From JAEZDP01 sp964430855 (GTDB taxonomy: Bacteria; Acidobacteriota; Vicinamibacteria; Vicinamibacterales; Vicinamibacteraceae): a stretch of 64,000 nucleotides of DNA. Positions 42,699 to 52,200 of the stretch are shown here, in pieces. Where the stretch lies: contig CAYSHC010000012.1 of the NCBI GenBank assembly GCA_964430855.1, forward strand, positions 1 through 64,000, in the 5' to 3' direction. How positions within the stretch are numbered: position 1 is the stretch's first letter; each line of letters opens with the position of its first letter. Under the pieces are notes generated by a model. It was not told the origin of the DNA and made no database searches. It worked only from the letters and a program-made list of their open reading frames with translations. The position numbers and the translations under genes are program-made.

Positions 42699-43010
42699 TC
42701 AGGAGGGCGCGCGGCCCGTCGGCCGTGCGGCCGACGCGTCGGTCCGCAGCAGGAACACCAGCACTTCGGCCACCGCGCGGTACAGCTCCGGCGGGATGGC
42801 CGTGTCGATCGGCAGCCGCGCCAGCAGCTCCACGAGGTGCGGGCTCTGGTGCACGGGCACGCCGTGCCTGCGGGCCGCGGCGATGATCGCCTCGGCGATC
42901 TCGCCTTCCCCGCGCGCCACCACCTCCGGTGCGGGCGTCTCGCCGGCGCGGTATCGCAACGCGGCAGCACGGCGGCGCGGACCTTTCGGGTCGGGCATGG
43001 CGGGCCTCAC
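42699..43010 (-). CDS. FlhB C-terminal-domain homologue (FlhX-like)
   Basis: 103 residues, corresponding only to the cytoplasmic tail of the flagellar/type III export switch protein FlhB: ALRYRAGETPAPEVVARGEGEIAEAIIAAARRHGVPVHQ, then LVELLARLPIDTAIPPELYRAVAEVLVFL. The NPTH autocleavage motif and the membrane helices are absent. The GTG start overlaps the stop of the FliK-like gene in GTGA, so the two are cotranslated. Such stand-alone FlhB tails exist next to FliK-like genes in other bacteria. Confidence 0.82.
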   Translation of the reverse strand: MRPAMPDPKGPRRRAAALRYRAGETPAPEVVARGEGEIAEAIIAAARRHGVPVHQSPHLVELLARLPIDTAIPPELYRAVAEVLVFLLRTDASAARPTGRAPS

Positions 43011-44209
43011 GCGTCCGCGCTGACGATGCTGCCCTCGGGCGGCAGGTCGAGGGGCGGGTCGCCGGCCGTCACCCGCACGGGGTCGATGGCCACGCGCGCG
43101 AGCACGTCGCGGAAGCCGGCCCCCGTCAGGGCGGACGACAGCGTCGTCAGCTCGTGGTCGAGCGCGTCCGCGGCATCGGGCCGCTCCGTCAACAGCTCCA
43201 CGCGTATCTCCCGGCCGTCGGCGACGAGGTGCGCCTGCACGCGCCCGAGCGTCGCGAGGTCCACGTCGAGGCGCAGGCGCCTGGCGCTGCCCCCACGCGC
43301 CTCCGCGTCGGCATGTGCCTCCTCCTCGACGCGAAGCTGCACGTCCACGTCCTGCCCACCCACCTCCAGCGGAACTCGCAGGACGACGACGCCGTCACGT
43401 GCGTAGTGGGCTGCGACACGAGCCTGTTCGGAGAGGAGGGCCTGCTGGAACTGCTCGATCGAGGCGCGTGCGGCTGCCAGTTCCACGTGCTCGCCCGCGG
43501 CCGCATCCTCGATCCCGTCGAGGCCGGCGAGCAGTCCGGCAAGCCGGCCGCGGATCGACTGCGTCAGCACGGCGTCCTCGGCCGTCGTCTTTCCCCCGTG
43601 ACTGCGCAGCGCGGCGGCGAGCCGGGCCTCGAGGCCGGCAGGATCGGCGGCGGCGCGCCCGGCCAGCGCGTCGGCGAGGACCTGCGCCGGCGCCGCGCTG
43701 GACGCCTCCGTGGTCTGCGGCCCCGTCTCCGCCGCGAGCGGCGGTGGCGGAGGAAGCCTGATGCGACCGAGGTCGCCGGTCAGCGCGGCTGCCTGCTGCG
43801 GCGTCAGCACGCCGCGCGCGACGAGCACGGGCACCCAGCGCAGCACCGACTGCGCCGCGGCCACCGGGTCCAGGCCCCCTTGGGCGGCCAGCACCGCGGC
43901 CGCGTAGCCGTACGTCCTGGTCGCGACGGCGCCGGCCGCCATGGCCGTTTCGTCGGGGACGACGCGCATGTGCGGCACGTCGGCGTCGACGCTCACCACC
44001 TCCAGGATGACGCGTGCTCCCGGCGGGAACGGCAGCGGCGAGTCGCTGGCGAGCTGCCGGCCCGCGAACGCCAGCATCGAGCGGCCTTCGAGGTCGGGCG
44101 ACAGCACCACCGCGGTCACGCGCATGCCAGGCGTCAGCGAGACGCGCGGGGTCTCCTGCGACAGGGGCCGGTGAGGCGGGAGCGTGGGCGGCAGCAGCTG
44201 GATGTGCAT
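43007..44209 (-). CDS. FliK-like flagellar hook-length control protein homologue
   Basis: 400 residues. The C-terminal 120 residues have the Flg_hook-type pattern: VVVLRVPLEVGGQDVDVQLRVEEE, LRLDVDLATLGRVQAHLVADGREIRVELLTERPDAADAL. The N-terminal part is low complexity with Ala/Pro-rich linkers but begins with an OB-like VTAVVLSPDLEGRSMLAFAGRQL. It is paired with the FlhB-tail homologue, and no other flagellar gene lies in the window. A hairpin GCGTCC-GTTC-GGACGC (44217-44232) lies just upstream of the ATG. Confidence 0.75.
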   Translation of the reverse strand: MHIQLLPPTLPPHRPLSQETPRVSLTPGMRVTAVVLSPDLEGRSMLAFAGRQLASDSPLPFPPGARVILEVVSVDADVPHMRVVPDETAMAAGAVATRTYGYAAAVLAAQGGLDPVAAAQSVLRWVPVLVARGVLTPQQAAALTGDLGRIRLPPPPPLAAETGPQTTEASSAAPAQVLADALAGRAAADPAGLEARLAAALRSHGGKTTAEDAVLTQSIRGRLAGLLAGLDGIEDAAAGEHVELAAARASIEQFQQALLSEQARVAAHYARDGVVVLRVPLEVGGQDVDVQLRVEEEAHADAEARGGSARRLRLDVDLATLGRVQAHLVADGREIRVELLTERPDAADALDHELTTLSSALTGAGFRDVLARVAIDPVRVTAGDPPLDLPPEGSIVSADA

Positions 44210-44341
44210 GGCCAGCGCGTCCGTTCGGACGCCGTATGATGATCAAGCCTACTCGGACGCGGCACAAGCGCCCCATGCACGCTTCCCGACCTCGTCACGC
44301 CCCCATCGGCGCCGGCCCCCCCGGCCGCAGGGATCCCGACC

Positions 44342-45028
44342 ATGCCTGAGATGTACCGCGGCCCCGAAGCCGCCTTGCAGCCGGCGGACTACGCCATCCC
44401 GCGCATCGAGATCGATCACGCGCTGCTGCTGGCCGACGGCGACGCGGCATGGGCGGACGTGCCCGTCCTGACGTGGGGACCGGCGCCGTACGAGACGCGC
44501 TTCCGTGCGGCGTGGAGCGGCGCCGGCATCGTCGTCCGCTTCGATGCCGACGACGAGGGGCCCTGGGCCACGCGCGAGCAGCGCGACGACAGGCTGTGGG
44601 AAGAGGAGGTCGTCGAGATCTTCGTCGATCCCACGTGCACCGGGCGCGACTACCTGGAACTCGAGATCAGCCCGGCCAATGTCGTGTGCGACCTGCACAT
44701 CGCCTCGCTGGAACCGCACCGGGACGTCCGGCTCGACTGGGACTTCCCCACGCTCGAGTCGCGCGTCCATCGCACCGTGGACGGGCGGCGATGGACGGCG
44801 GCCGCCTGGCTGCCCTTTGCCGACTTCGCGACCGCCTCGCCGGCCGTCGCCCGGTGCGTGCCGCCGCGGGCCGGCGACGTCTGGCACTTCAACGTGTTCC
44901 GCATCAAGCGGCCCCACGGTCCCGCCGAGCCCGAGCGCGACGCGATCTACGCCGCCTGGTCGGTGCCCGACGGCACGACGTTCCACACGCCGTCGGCCTT
45001 CCGCCCGCTGCGCTTCGTCGAGCGCTGA
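44342..45028 (+). CDS. Carbohydrate-binding family 9-like protein
   Basis: 228 residues, one beta-sandwich domain of the CBM9-like type: DHALLLADGDAAWADVPVLTW, FRAAWSGAGIVVRFDADDEGP, DRLWEEEVVEIFVDP, YLELEISPANVVCDLHI, RRWTAAAWLPFADF and GDVWHFNVFRIKRP. No signal peptide is visible. It probably binds or senses sugars for the following carbohydrate genes; ligand unknown. Two in-frame ATG codons lie close together (44342 and 44351), with GGGAT upstream. Confidence 0.8.
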   Translation: MPEMYRGPEAALQPADYAIPRIEIDHALLLADGDAAWADVPVLTWGPAPYETRFRAAWSGAGIVVRFDADDEGPWATREQRDDRLWEEEVVEIFVDPTCTGRDYLELEISPANVVCDLHIASLEPHRDVRLDWDFPTLESRVHRTVDGRRWTAAAWLPFADFATASPAVARCVPPRAGDVWHFNVFRIKRPHGPAEPERDAIYAAWSVPDGTTFHTPSAFRPLRFVER

Positions 45029-45052
45029 GCGCGGCTTCCGGAGACACCCAGC

Positions 45053-45610
45053 ATGGCGACACCGCAACTGCCCGAACTGCACCAGGCCCTCGACGACACG
45101 GAGCACCGCGCGCACGCGCTTGCCGCGCGCGCCGGGCACGACGGCTGGATGCGCGCGCCGGGCCCGGGCCGCTGGTCACCGTCCGAGTGCGTCCAGCATC
45201 TGGTCGCCACACTCGACGCGTTCATCCCGCTCGTGGACGCGGCGCTCGAGCAGGCGCCCCGTACCGGCGTCCCCGTGCGCGGGCCGTTCGCGCCCGATCT
45301 GGGCGGACGGTTGCTGATCTGGATGCTGGAGCCGCCCTACCGCATGCGATCGCGCACGTCGGAAAGGTTCGTGCCGCCGGCGGCGCGGCACCCGGAGGAG
45401 GACCTGGCCGAGTTTGTCGCGCGCCACGAGCAGTGGCGCGCGCGGATGCGGCGGGCCGACGGGCTGCCGCTCGACAGACTGAAGGTGCCGTCGCCCTTCG
45501 TGCGGGGGATGCGCTACTCGCTCTACTCCACTTTCTGCATCATCCCGGTGCACGAGCGGCGGCACCTGTGGCAGGCCGAGCAGGCGGTGGACGCCGGCGG
45601 TCACGCGTAA
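45053..45610 (+). CDS. DinB-family metalloprotein
   Basis: 185 residues, four-helix bundle of the DinB/YfiT-like superfamily. The metal-binding triad is visible: H49 in SPSECVQHLVATLDAF and H167/H171 in PVHERRHLWQAEQ. The substrate is unknown; relatives act on thiols such as bacillithiol or mycothiol. GGAGA precedes the ATG. It follows the CBM9-like gene by 24 nt. Confidence 0.85.
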   Translation: MATPQLPELHQALDDTEHRAHALAARAGHDGWMRAPGPGRWSPSECVQHLVATLDAFIPLVDAALEQAPRTGVPVRGPFAPDLGGRLLIWMLEPPYRMRSRTSERFVPPAARHPEEDLAEFVARHEQWRARMRRADGLPLDRLKVPSPFVRGMRYSLYSTFCIIPVHERRHLWQAEQAVDAGGHA

Positions 45611-45660
45611 GCATGCGGTGACACGCCGGCGGCCCGGGCCGTGGGCTGGCGGACCCGCGC

Positions 45661-46680
45661 CTAGATGGGCTCGGGGCGGCCCGACGCAATCGACCGGTTG
45701 GCGGCCAGCGCGATGCGCAGCGCAACGAGGGCCTGCTCGCCCGTCGCCCGCGTCGGCGCCTCGTTGGCGGCGAGGCAGTCGAGCAGGTACCCGCACTCGC
45801 GCTCCCAGCCGTCGCCGCTTTCCGCCTGGAGCCGCACGGGCGGGCCGTCGGCCGGGTAGTACATCAGCGCGTTGCTCTCGTGGTCCACCTCGCCGATGTT
45901 GCCGCCCTCGACGGGCGCGCCCGCGCGGAACGGGTACTCGAGCGCGCCGGCGTCACCGAGCACGCGGATGCCGCTGGTGAACGGGTAGAGCGACGGCTGC
46001 ATGAGGCCCCCCTCGACCACCGCGCTCCCGCGCTCGCACGTGACGATGGCGGTGACATGCTGCGGGGCCTGCTTCGGCCCCACGCGCACGGCCTGCGCGA
46101 AGACCGACTTCGGCGTGCCCATGATCTCGGCCACCTGGTCGAAGTCGTGCACCAGCAGGTCCACCGTCGCGCCGCCCGACGCCGACGGGTCGCTCATCCA
46201 GTCGTTCCAGTCGGGCGCCTTCGACAGGCGAAGCGTGCTCATCGAGATCGGCGTGCCGATGCCGCCCTCGCGCACCTTCGCGTGCAGCGCCTCGTACTCC
46301 GGCCAGAAGCGGAGGGCCAGGCCGACGAGCAGCTTGCGCCCCGAGGCGTCGCGCGCCCGCAGGATCGCCTCGCCGTCCTCGACCGAGAGCGCAATCGGCT
46401 TCTCGAGCAGGACGTCCTTGCCCGCCGCGAACGCGGCCTCGGCCCACTGCCGGTGCAGCGGCGTCGGCAGGCAGATGTCCACCACCTGGACGTCGTCGCG
46501 CGCGATCGCGGCGGCGAGATCGGTGGACGCCTCCGCGCCGCACTCCTGCGCCACGGCCGACGCGCCCTCGAGCCGACGCGAGGCGACGACGCGGACCGCT
46601 GCCCTGTCGCCGTGCGCCCGCCAGGCCGTCGCGTGCGTCCGCGCCATGAAACCCGATCCCAAGATGGCCACTCCCGTCAT
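45661..46680 (-). CDS. Gfo/Idh/MocA-family oxidoreductase (1)
   Basis: NAD(P)-dependent sugar or inositol dehydrogenase-like enzyme, cytoplasmic (no signal). 339 residues: Rossmann motif ILGSGFMARTHATA, the family EKP motif in VLLEKPIALSVEDGEAI (catalytic Lys), and the C-terminal domain with GGATVDLLVHDFDQVAEIMG (the H/D active-site pair). The substrate cannot be read from sequence. It lies convergent with the DinB gene and divergent from the SDR at 47066. Confidence 0.9.
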   Translation of the reverse strand: MTGVAILGSGFMARTHATAWRAHGDRAAVRVVASRRLEGASAVAQECGAEASTDLAAAIARDDVQVVDICLPTPLHRQWAEAAFAAGKDVLLEKPIALSVEDGEAILRARDASGRKLLVGLALRFWPEYEALHAKVREGGIGTPISMSTLRLSKAPDWNDWMSDPSASGGATVDLLVHDFDQVAEIMGTPKSVFAQAVRVGPKQAPQHVTAIVTCERGSAVVEGGLMQPSLYPFTSGIRVLGDAGALEYPFRAGAPVEGGNIGEVDHESNALMYYPADGPPVRLQAESGDGWERECGYLLDCLAANEAPTRATGEQALVALRIALAANRSIASGRPEPI

Positions 46681-46922
46681 GACACCCCCACGAGTTGCAG
46701 CGCGCCGACGCGCGCCGCGTCAATCACCGTGACGTGGACGGCGATGGCGCCGTCCGTGAACCAACCCGCCGGCACGCCGTCGCGGCGGCGGCCGTGCGCG
46801 CCGCACGCGGCGGCGCGGCGCCCCGCAGCAGGAGGGCACGGCATCGACGGCCTGTGACTCGAGGGGATCGAGTGCCCTGCGAGCACATGGGTCATCGCCG
46901 CTCGAACTCCTGGTGCGACCCC

Positions 46923-46966
46923 TGCCCGACGGGCACGGCGCTGGCGGGGAGCGGGCAGTGCCCGCT
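46923..46966. promoter_or_regulatory. Two related palindromes in the gap before the SDR gene
   Basis: TGCCCG-A-CGGGCA (46923-46935) and AGCGGGCA-G-TGCCCGCT (46950-46966). Both are built from the same half-site TGCCCG, in opposite arrangement. They lie 100-140 nt upstream of the SDR start in a 385-bp divergent gap (46681-47065) that otherwise holds no gene I can support. Confidence 0.45.
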
Positions 46967-47051
46967 GTCGCGCGGATCGAACCACGCGCGCTGTCACGCT
47001 GTCAATTGCAGGGCCGGCGTGCACGACGCGTCCACGCGGACCCCGGCGCGG

Positions 47052-47057
47052 TACGAT
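47052..47057 (+). promoter_or_regulatory. -10-like element TACGAT for the SDR gene
   Basis: TACGAT ends 8 nt before the ATG at 47066. It is the same hexamer as at 19686 and 55052. No Shine-Dalgarno sequence lies between. Confidence 0.5.
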
Positions 47058-47065
47058 GCGTGGCC

Positions 47066-47851
47066 ATGAACCTTCACGGACATGCCGCCCTCGTGACGGG
47101 CGGCACCCAGGGTGTCGGCCGGGCGATCGCCGTGGCGCTCGCCCGCGCGGGCGCCGACATCGTGCTCCACGGCCTGCGCGACGACGACAACGCGCAGGAG
47201 GCCGTCGCCGCGTGCAGCGCCGCCGGCGTGCGCGTGCACCTGCTGACAGGCGATCTCGCCGAGCACCCCGTCGACGCCGCGCAGCGGCTCGCGACGGCTG
47301 CCTTCGAGGCGCGCCCCGACATCGACCTGCTCGTCAACAACGCCGGCAGCTGCTTCGAGACGCACCACGGGTTCTTCGACGTGGACGCGGCGCTCTTCAC
47401 GCGCACGATGCAGCTGAACGTCACGGCCCCGTTCTTCCTGACGCAGTCGATCGCCAGGCGCTGGGTGGAGACCGGCACGCACGGCCGCGTGGTGTTCACC
47501 GGCTCGATCAACGGCCGGCTCGCCGAGCCCAATCACGCCGCGTACGACACGTCGAAGGGCGCGGTCGAGATGATGGTGCGGACGCTGTGCGTGGCGCTCG
47601 CGCCGCATGGCATCCGCGTCAACGGCGTCGCGCCGGGCCTCGTCTACACGCCGCTGACCGCCCCCGCTCTGGATGACCCGCGGGTACGCGAGTGGATGGA
47701 GCTGCACACGCCCAACGGCCAGGTGCCGGGTGCCGAGGTGTGCGGCGAGGCGGCGGTGTTCCTGCTGAGCGACGGCGCGTCGCACGTGCATGGCCAGATG
47801 CTGCTCGTGGACGGCGGCATGAGCGCCTGGCAGCAGCCCAACCCACGGTAG
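47066..47851 (+). CDS. Short-chain dehydrogenase/reductase
   Basis: 261 residues, classical SDR. Cofactor motif TGGTQGVGRAIA (11-22), NNAG, the catalytic Ser in VVFTGSING and Y-x-x-x-K in AAYDTSKGAVEMM, and the C-terminal GQMLLVDGG. It probably acts on a sugar or polyol, given the neighbours (inference). The stop codon TAG lies inside the first unit of the following palindromic repeat array, so the last residues are encoded by repeat sequence. Confidence 0.9.
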   Translation: MNLHGHAALVTGGTQGVGRAIAVALARAGADIVLHGLRDDDNAQEAVAACSAAGVRVHLLTGDLAEHPVDAAQRLATAAFEARPDIDLLVNNAGSCFETHHGFFDVDAALFTRTMQLNVTAPFFLTQSIARRWVETGTHGRVVFTGSINGRLAEPNHAAYDTSKGAVEMMVRTLCVALAPHGIRVNGVAPGLVYTPLTAPALDDPRVREWMELHTPNGQVPGAEVCGEAAVFLLSDGASHVHGQMLLVDGGMSAWQQPNPR

Positions 47852-48122
47852 GGACGACCCTCCGCGCTGTCCGTGCGTGCCCACGGTAGGGACGGCCCTC
47901 CGGGCCGTCCGTGCATGCCGAAGGTAGGGAGGCCCTCCGGGCCGTCCGTGCGCACGCGCCTCGGAACGTCAGGGAGGACGGCTGAGAGGCCCGTCAGGAA
48001 CGGCTCGGAGAGCCGATCAGGGACGGCCCGGGCAAGCTCCTCTCAGTCAAGACGGCTCGGAGAGCCGATCAAGACGGCTCGGAGCGCTCAGTCAAGGACG
48101 GCTCGGAGAGCCGTCCCTACCT
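47842..48122. repeat. Palindromic repeat array between convergent genes
   Basis: Three tandem 38-bp copies at 47842-47879, 47880-47917 and 47918-47955, each with the core GGTAGGGACGGCCCTCCGGG and then CCGTCC, a hairpin. From about 47990 to 48122 follow at least four shorter units, GGACGGCTCGGAGAGCCG with linkers, the last extending into GTCCCTACC, the reverse complement of the first unit's start. The array supplies the stop codon of the SDR gene and the last 11 codons of the minus-strand oxidoreductase. It probably also serves as bidirectional terminator. Confidence 0.85.
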
Positions 48123-49164
48123 TGATGGGGCGGTGTTTGCGGGCGGAGGTGTAGGCCGCGAGCGCGATCTCGAGCGCCGCCCGCGCGTCCCGAATCGTCG
48201 TCTCGGCCGGCACGCCCCGCTCGAGGCAGTCGATCAGGTAATCGAGTGGGAACGGGACGGCCGGCCCGAAGGCAGCCTCGGCCTGGCGCTCGAACACCCA
48301 GTTGTCGGCGCCCGCGGCGAGGACGCCGCGCCCGGGATCGCGGAACCACTGCTCCACGATCTCGCCCCGCGTGCCCACGAGCTCGAGGCGCACGACGCTG
48401 TTGTGCTTCGGCGACGGGCCCGTCGCGCGCGGCGCGTTGATCGTCCATGCCGCCTCGAGCGTCGCGATCGTCCCGTCGGCGAACGTGAACGTCGCCATCC
48501 CCCAGTCCTCGACGGCGATGTCGCGGTGGACGATGTTGCGCATCCGGGCGTCCACCTCGACGACCTCGCTGCCCGTCAGGTAGCGGAACATGTCGATCCA
48601 GTAGATGCCCTCGTCGATGAACGCGCCCCCGGGCACCTGCGCCGGGTCCACGAACCAGCCCGGCGTGCCGGAGCGGTGCCAGTCCTCGGCAATCGACCAG
48701 CGGCTCGTCTGGTGCAGTACCGCGAGATCGCCGATGACGCCGGCCTCCAGCCGCTCCTTCAGCCCGCGCCCGCGCAGCCGCATCAGCCCGGAGAACGGCA
48801 CGCACGTCACGCCGGCCCGCTCGACGGCCTCCACCATCGCGTCGGCCTCCTCGAGCGTCATGGCCATCGGCTTGCCGAGGATCAGGTGCTTGCCGGCGCG
48901 GGCGGCCGCGAGAGTGACGGCAGCGCTCTCGGCCACCGGCGTCGCCACGTGGACGATGTCCACGTCGTCGCGCGTGACGAGCGCTTCGTAGTCGGTGGTG
49001 CCGGGAACGCCGAAGGCCGACGAGAACTCGTCAACGCGACGCGGGTCGGTCGCCGCGACCCCGACGAGCCGTGCCCTGGGATACTCCGGCAGCGCCCGCG
49101 CCAGGCCGTACGCCGAGTACCAGTGCCCCAGACCCGCCACCGCCACGCCCCACGTCCGTGCCAC
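48088..49164 (-). CDS. Gfo/Idh/MocA-family oxidoreductase (2), GKP variant
   Basis: 358 residues, no signal. VAVAGLGHWYSAYGLARAL Rossmann start, and the usual EKP motif is ILGKPMAMTLEEAD, so the catalytic Lys is kept and Glu is replaced by Gly. The C-terminal domain has GGAFIDEGIYWIDMFRYLTG. GTG at 49164 is chosen: the frame is open far upstream but is antisense to the next gene there. The last residues, KVGTALRAVLD, are encoded by the repeat array, and the stop lies within it. Confidence 0.85.
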   Translation of the reverse strand: MARTWGVAVAGLGHWYSAYGLARALPEYPRARLVGVAATDPRRVDEFSSAFGVPGTTDYEALVTRDDVDIVHVATPVAESAAVTLAAARAGKHLILGKPMAMTLEEADAMVEAVERAGVTCVPFSGLMRLRGRGLKERLEAGVIGDLAVLHQTSRWSIAEDWHRSGTPGWFVDPAQVPGGAFIDEGIYWIDMFRYLTGSEVVEVDARMRNIVHRDIAVEDWGMATFTFADGTIATLEAAWTINAPRATGPSPKHNSVVRLELVGTRGEIVEQWFRDPGRGVLAAGADNWVFERQAEAAFGPAVPFPLDYLIDCLERGVPAETTIRDARAALEIALAAYTSARKHRPIKVGTALRAVLD

Positions 49165-49223
49165 GTTCCGCTGTCCTCCATGCCTTCGGCCGCCGACGTG
49201 CTGCGCGACATCGCGCCACCCAC

Positions 49224-49252
49224 ATGACGCGGCCGTCGAGGCACGGTATCCT
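49224..49252 (+). promoter_or_regulatory. Promoter for the 1080-aa cytochrome protein, near-leaderless
   Basis: -35-like ATGACG (49224-49229), 17-nt spacer, -10 TATCCT (49247-49252), then 8 nt to the ATG at 49261. Confidence 0.5.
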
Positions 49253-49260
49253 CCCGGCAC

Positions 49261-52200
49261 ATGATCCGCAACCCGGATGGACCGGGCCGTCCTCCCATGC
49301 CCATGCGAACGCTGCTCGTGACCGCCCTCGTGATCGCCGCGCTCCACGCACCCGACCTGACGGCGACCCGCATCCCCGCGCCCACGTCGGGCCGCCTGTC
49401 CTGTCCGGCGCACGGCTGGCACGCCGCCGCGATGCAGGCCCCGGCCGCCAATCTGTCGCGACCCACTCACCTGCACGTGCCCGACGGCTTCGTGATCGAA
49501 CGCGTGGCCGGCAGCGACCTGCTGTCGTACCCGATGTTCATCACGCCCGCGGGCGAAGGCCGCCTGTACGTGTTCGAGTCGACCGAGCCGAACACGATGA
49601 CCACCGAGGAAATGCTCGCGGCGCCCTCGTACCACGTCCGCCTGCTCGAGGACCGCGACGGCGACGGTGTCTACGACGCGAGCCACATCTTCGCCGACAG
49701 GATTCCCTTTCCGATGGGCGGCGCCGTCGTCGGCGACGACCTGTTCGTCGCGGCCGCGCCCGACCTGCTCCGGCTGCGCGACACGACGGGCGACGGCGTG
49801 GCCGACGAGCGCGAGGCGGTGCTGACAGGCTGGACACTCAACGTCAACGGCGCGGCCATGGGCGGCCCGTTCTACCACCCGGACGGCTGGCTCTACATCA
49901 CCGACGCGCGCCGCGGCTTCTCGATCCGCCGGAAGGAGGGCGACGTCGTCAAGGGCGCCGGCGCACGCATCTGGCGCGTGCGTCCCGACGGCACCGGCCT
50001 CGAGTGGATCGCGGCCGGCGGCTTCGACAACGCCGTCGAGATCGCGTTCATGGCCTCGGGCGACACCATCGGCACGATGACCTACTTCATCGACCCGCGC
50101 GACGGCCTGCGCGACGCGCTGATGCACTGGGTGGAGGGCGGCGTCTACCCCAAGCCGCACCAGGTGATTGCCGACGACGCGCTGCCGCTGACGGGCCCGC
50201 TGATGCCGCCGATGACCAAGCTGGCGCGCGTGGCGCACTCCGGCCTGATGCGCTACCGGGGCACGGCATTCGGCGAGGCCTACCGCGGCAACCTGTTCTC
50301 GGCGCAGTTCAACACCGGCCGCGTGATGCGGCACGTGGTCTCGATCGACGGCGCGACCTACAGCACCGAGGACGAGCCGTTCATGACGTCGAGCAGCGCC
50401 GACGCGCATCCGACCGATGTCATGGAGGACGTCGACGGCAGCCTGCTCCTCGTGGAGACAGGCGGGTGGTTCATCAAGGGCTGCCCGCTGTCGCGCGTGG
50501 CCAAGCCCGAGGTCGAGGGCGGCATCTACAGGATCCGCAAGGTGGACGCGCCCGACGCCGGCCAGCCGTGGGCGCGGATCCGGGCGCTGGCCGCTGCCTC
50601 ACCGGAGGCCGTCGCACGCGCCCTCCGGGATCCGAGTGCGGCGGTGCGCGACGCGGCGCTGGAACGGCTCGTCGCCGAGGGTGCGCCGGCCGTGCCGCCG
50701 CTGGCCGCCATCCGCCCGTCAGGCGACGACGAGGCCGGCGCGCTGGCGGTGTTCGCGCTGCACCGCATCGGCACGCCCGACGCGCGTGCGGCCGTCCGGG
50801 CCGCGCTCGACGACCCGCGTCCCGTCGTCCGCGTGGCGGCGGCGCGCGCCAGCGGCCTCGCCCGCGACGCCGAGGCGCTGCCAGGTCTCGAGCGGCTGGT
50901 GCAGTCCGACCAGGCGGCGGCCGTCCGGCGCCAGGCCGCGACGGCGATCGGGCAGATCGGCCGGGCGTCGAGCGCATCGGCCCTGATCGCCGCGGCGGCG
51001 GTCCCGGGCGATCGCTTCACCGAGCACGCGATCACGCACTCCCTGATGACCCTCGATGCCGTCCCCGCGCTGACGCGCGCCCTCGAGCATCCGTCGATGG
51101 CGGTGCGGAAGGTGGCGCTCGTCGCCCTCGATCAGCGGCGGCCGTCGCCCCTCACGCGCGACCAGCTGACGCCGTTCCTCGCCGACGACGCGCCGGAGCT
51201 GTGGGAGACGGGCGTGTGGGTGGCATCGCACAGGCCCGAATGGGCCGATACGATGACGGCGTTCCTCACGGCCCGCCTCGATGCCGCGCCCGCACCGGCC
51301 GCGGCCAGCCTCGACGTCGACGGGCTGCTCGCCACCTTCTGCGCGCAACCCGGTGTGCAGGCGCTGGTGCTCGACAGGCTGAACGCGCCGGCCGCGTCGC
51401 AGGACGATCGCCTGCGGATGATCGACGTCATGCAGAACTGCCGCGAGACCGACGTCCCCGTTGCCTGGATCGACGGCATCGGCACGTGGCTCGAACGCGG
51501 CGACGCCGTCGTGCAGCGCCGCCTGCTGCAGCTTGTCGAGACGCGCGGGCTGCGCGCGCTCGATCCCGTGCTGACGCGCCTCGCCAGCTCGCCGGCGGCC
51601 CCCCTCCCGCTCCGCCTCGACGCCATCGGCGTGCTCGTCAGCGGCGAGCGCCCGCTGCCGGACGACTGGTTCGCCCTGGTCACCGCGCAGCTGCCACCGA
51701 CGAACGACCCGCCGCGGCGGCAGCTTGCCGCGCACGTCCTGACGCGGGCGGCCTTGACCGATGCCCAGCTCGTCACGCTGGCGCGCGATCACGTCGCGTC
51801 GGCGGATGCGTTCCTGCTGCCGCGCCTCGTCGACGCCTTCACGGGTGCCACGAGCACCGAGGTCGGCCGCGCGCTGACGACCGCGCTTGCCGCCAATGCC
51901 GAGCACCTCGACACGCTGGCCGAGGCGGACGTGCGCGCGCTCGTCGAGGGCTTCCCGGACAAGGGCGGCCCGCAGGGCGAGGCGCTGCTCCGGACGCTGC
52001 ACGACAGGCAGGCCGCGAGGCTCGCACGGCTCCAGGAGGTGGAGGCCACGCTCGGACGCGGCGACATCGACAGCGGCCGCCGGCTGTTCTTCGGCAAGTC
52101 GCTCTGCTCCACCTGCCACGCCGTCGGCGGCAACGGCGAGCGCTTCGGCCCCGACCTGACCACCATCGGAGACATCCGGTCGCGGCACGACATCATCGAG

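Noticed and set aside
46887..47069. A 60-codon Cys-containing frame (WCDPCPTG...) that ends in ATGA at the SDR start
   Set aside because: Codon ends are GC-rich, but there is no Shine-Dalgarno sequence or promoter-spaced start, and the SDR -10 element and two palindromes lie inside it.
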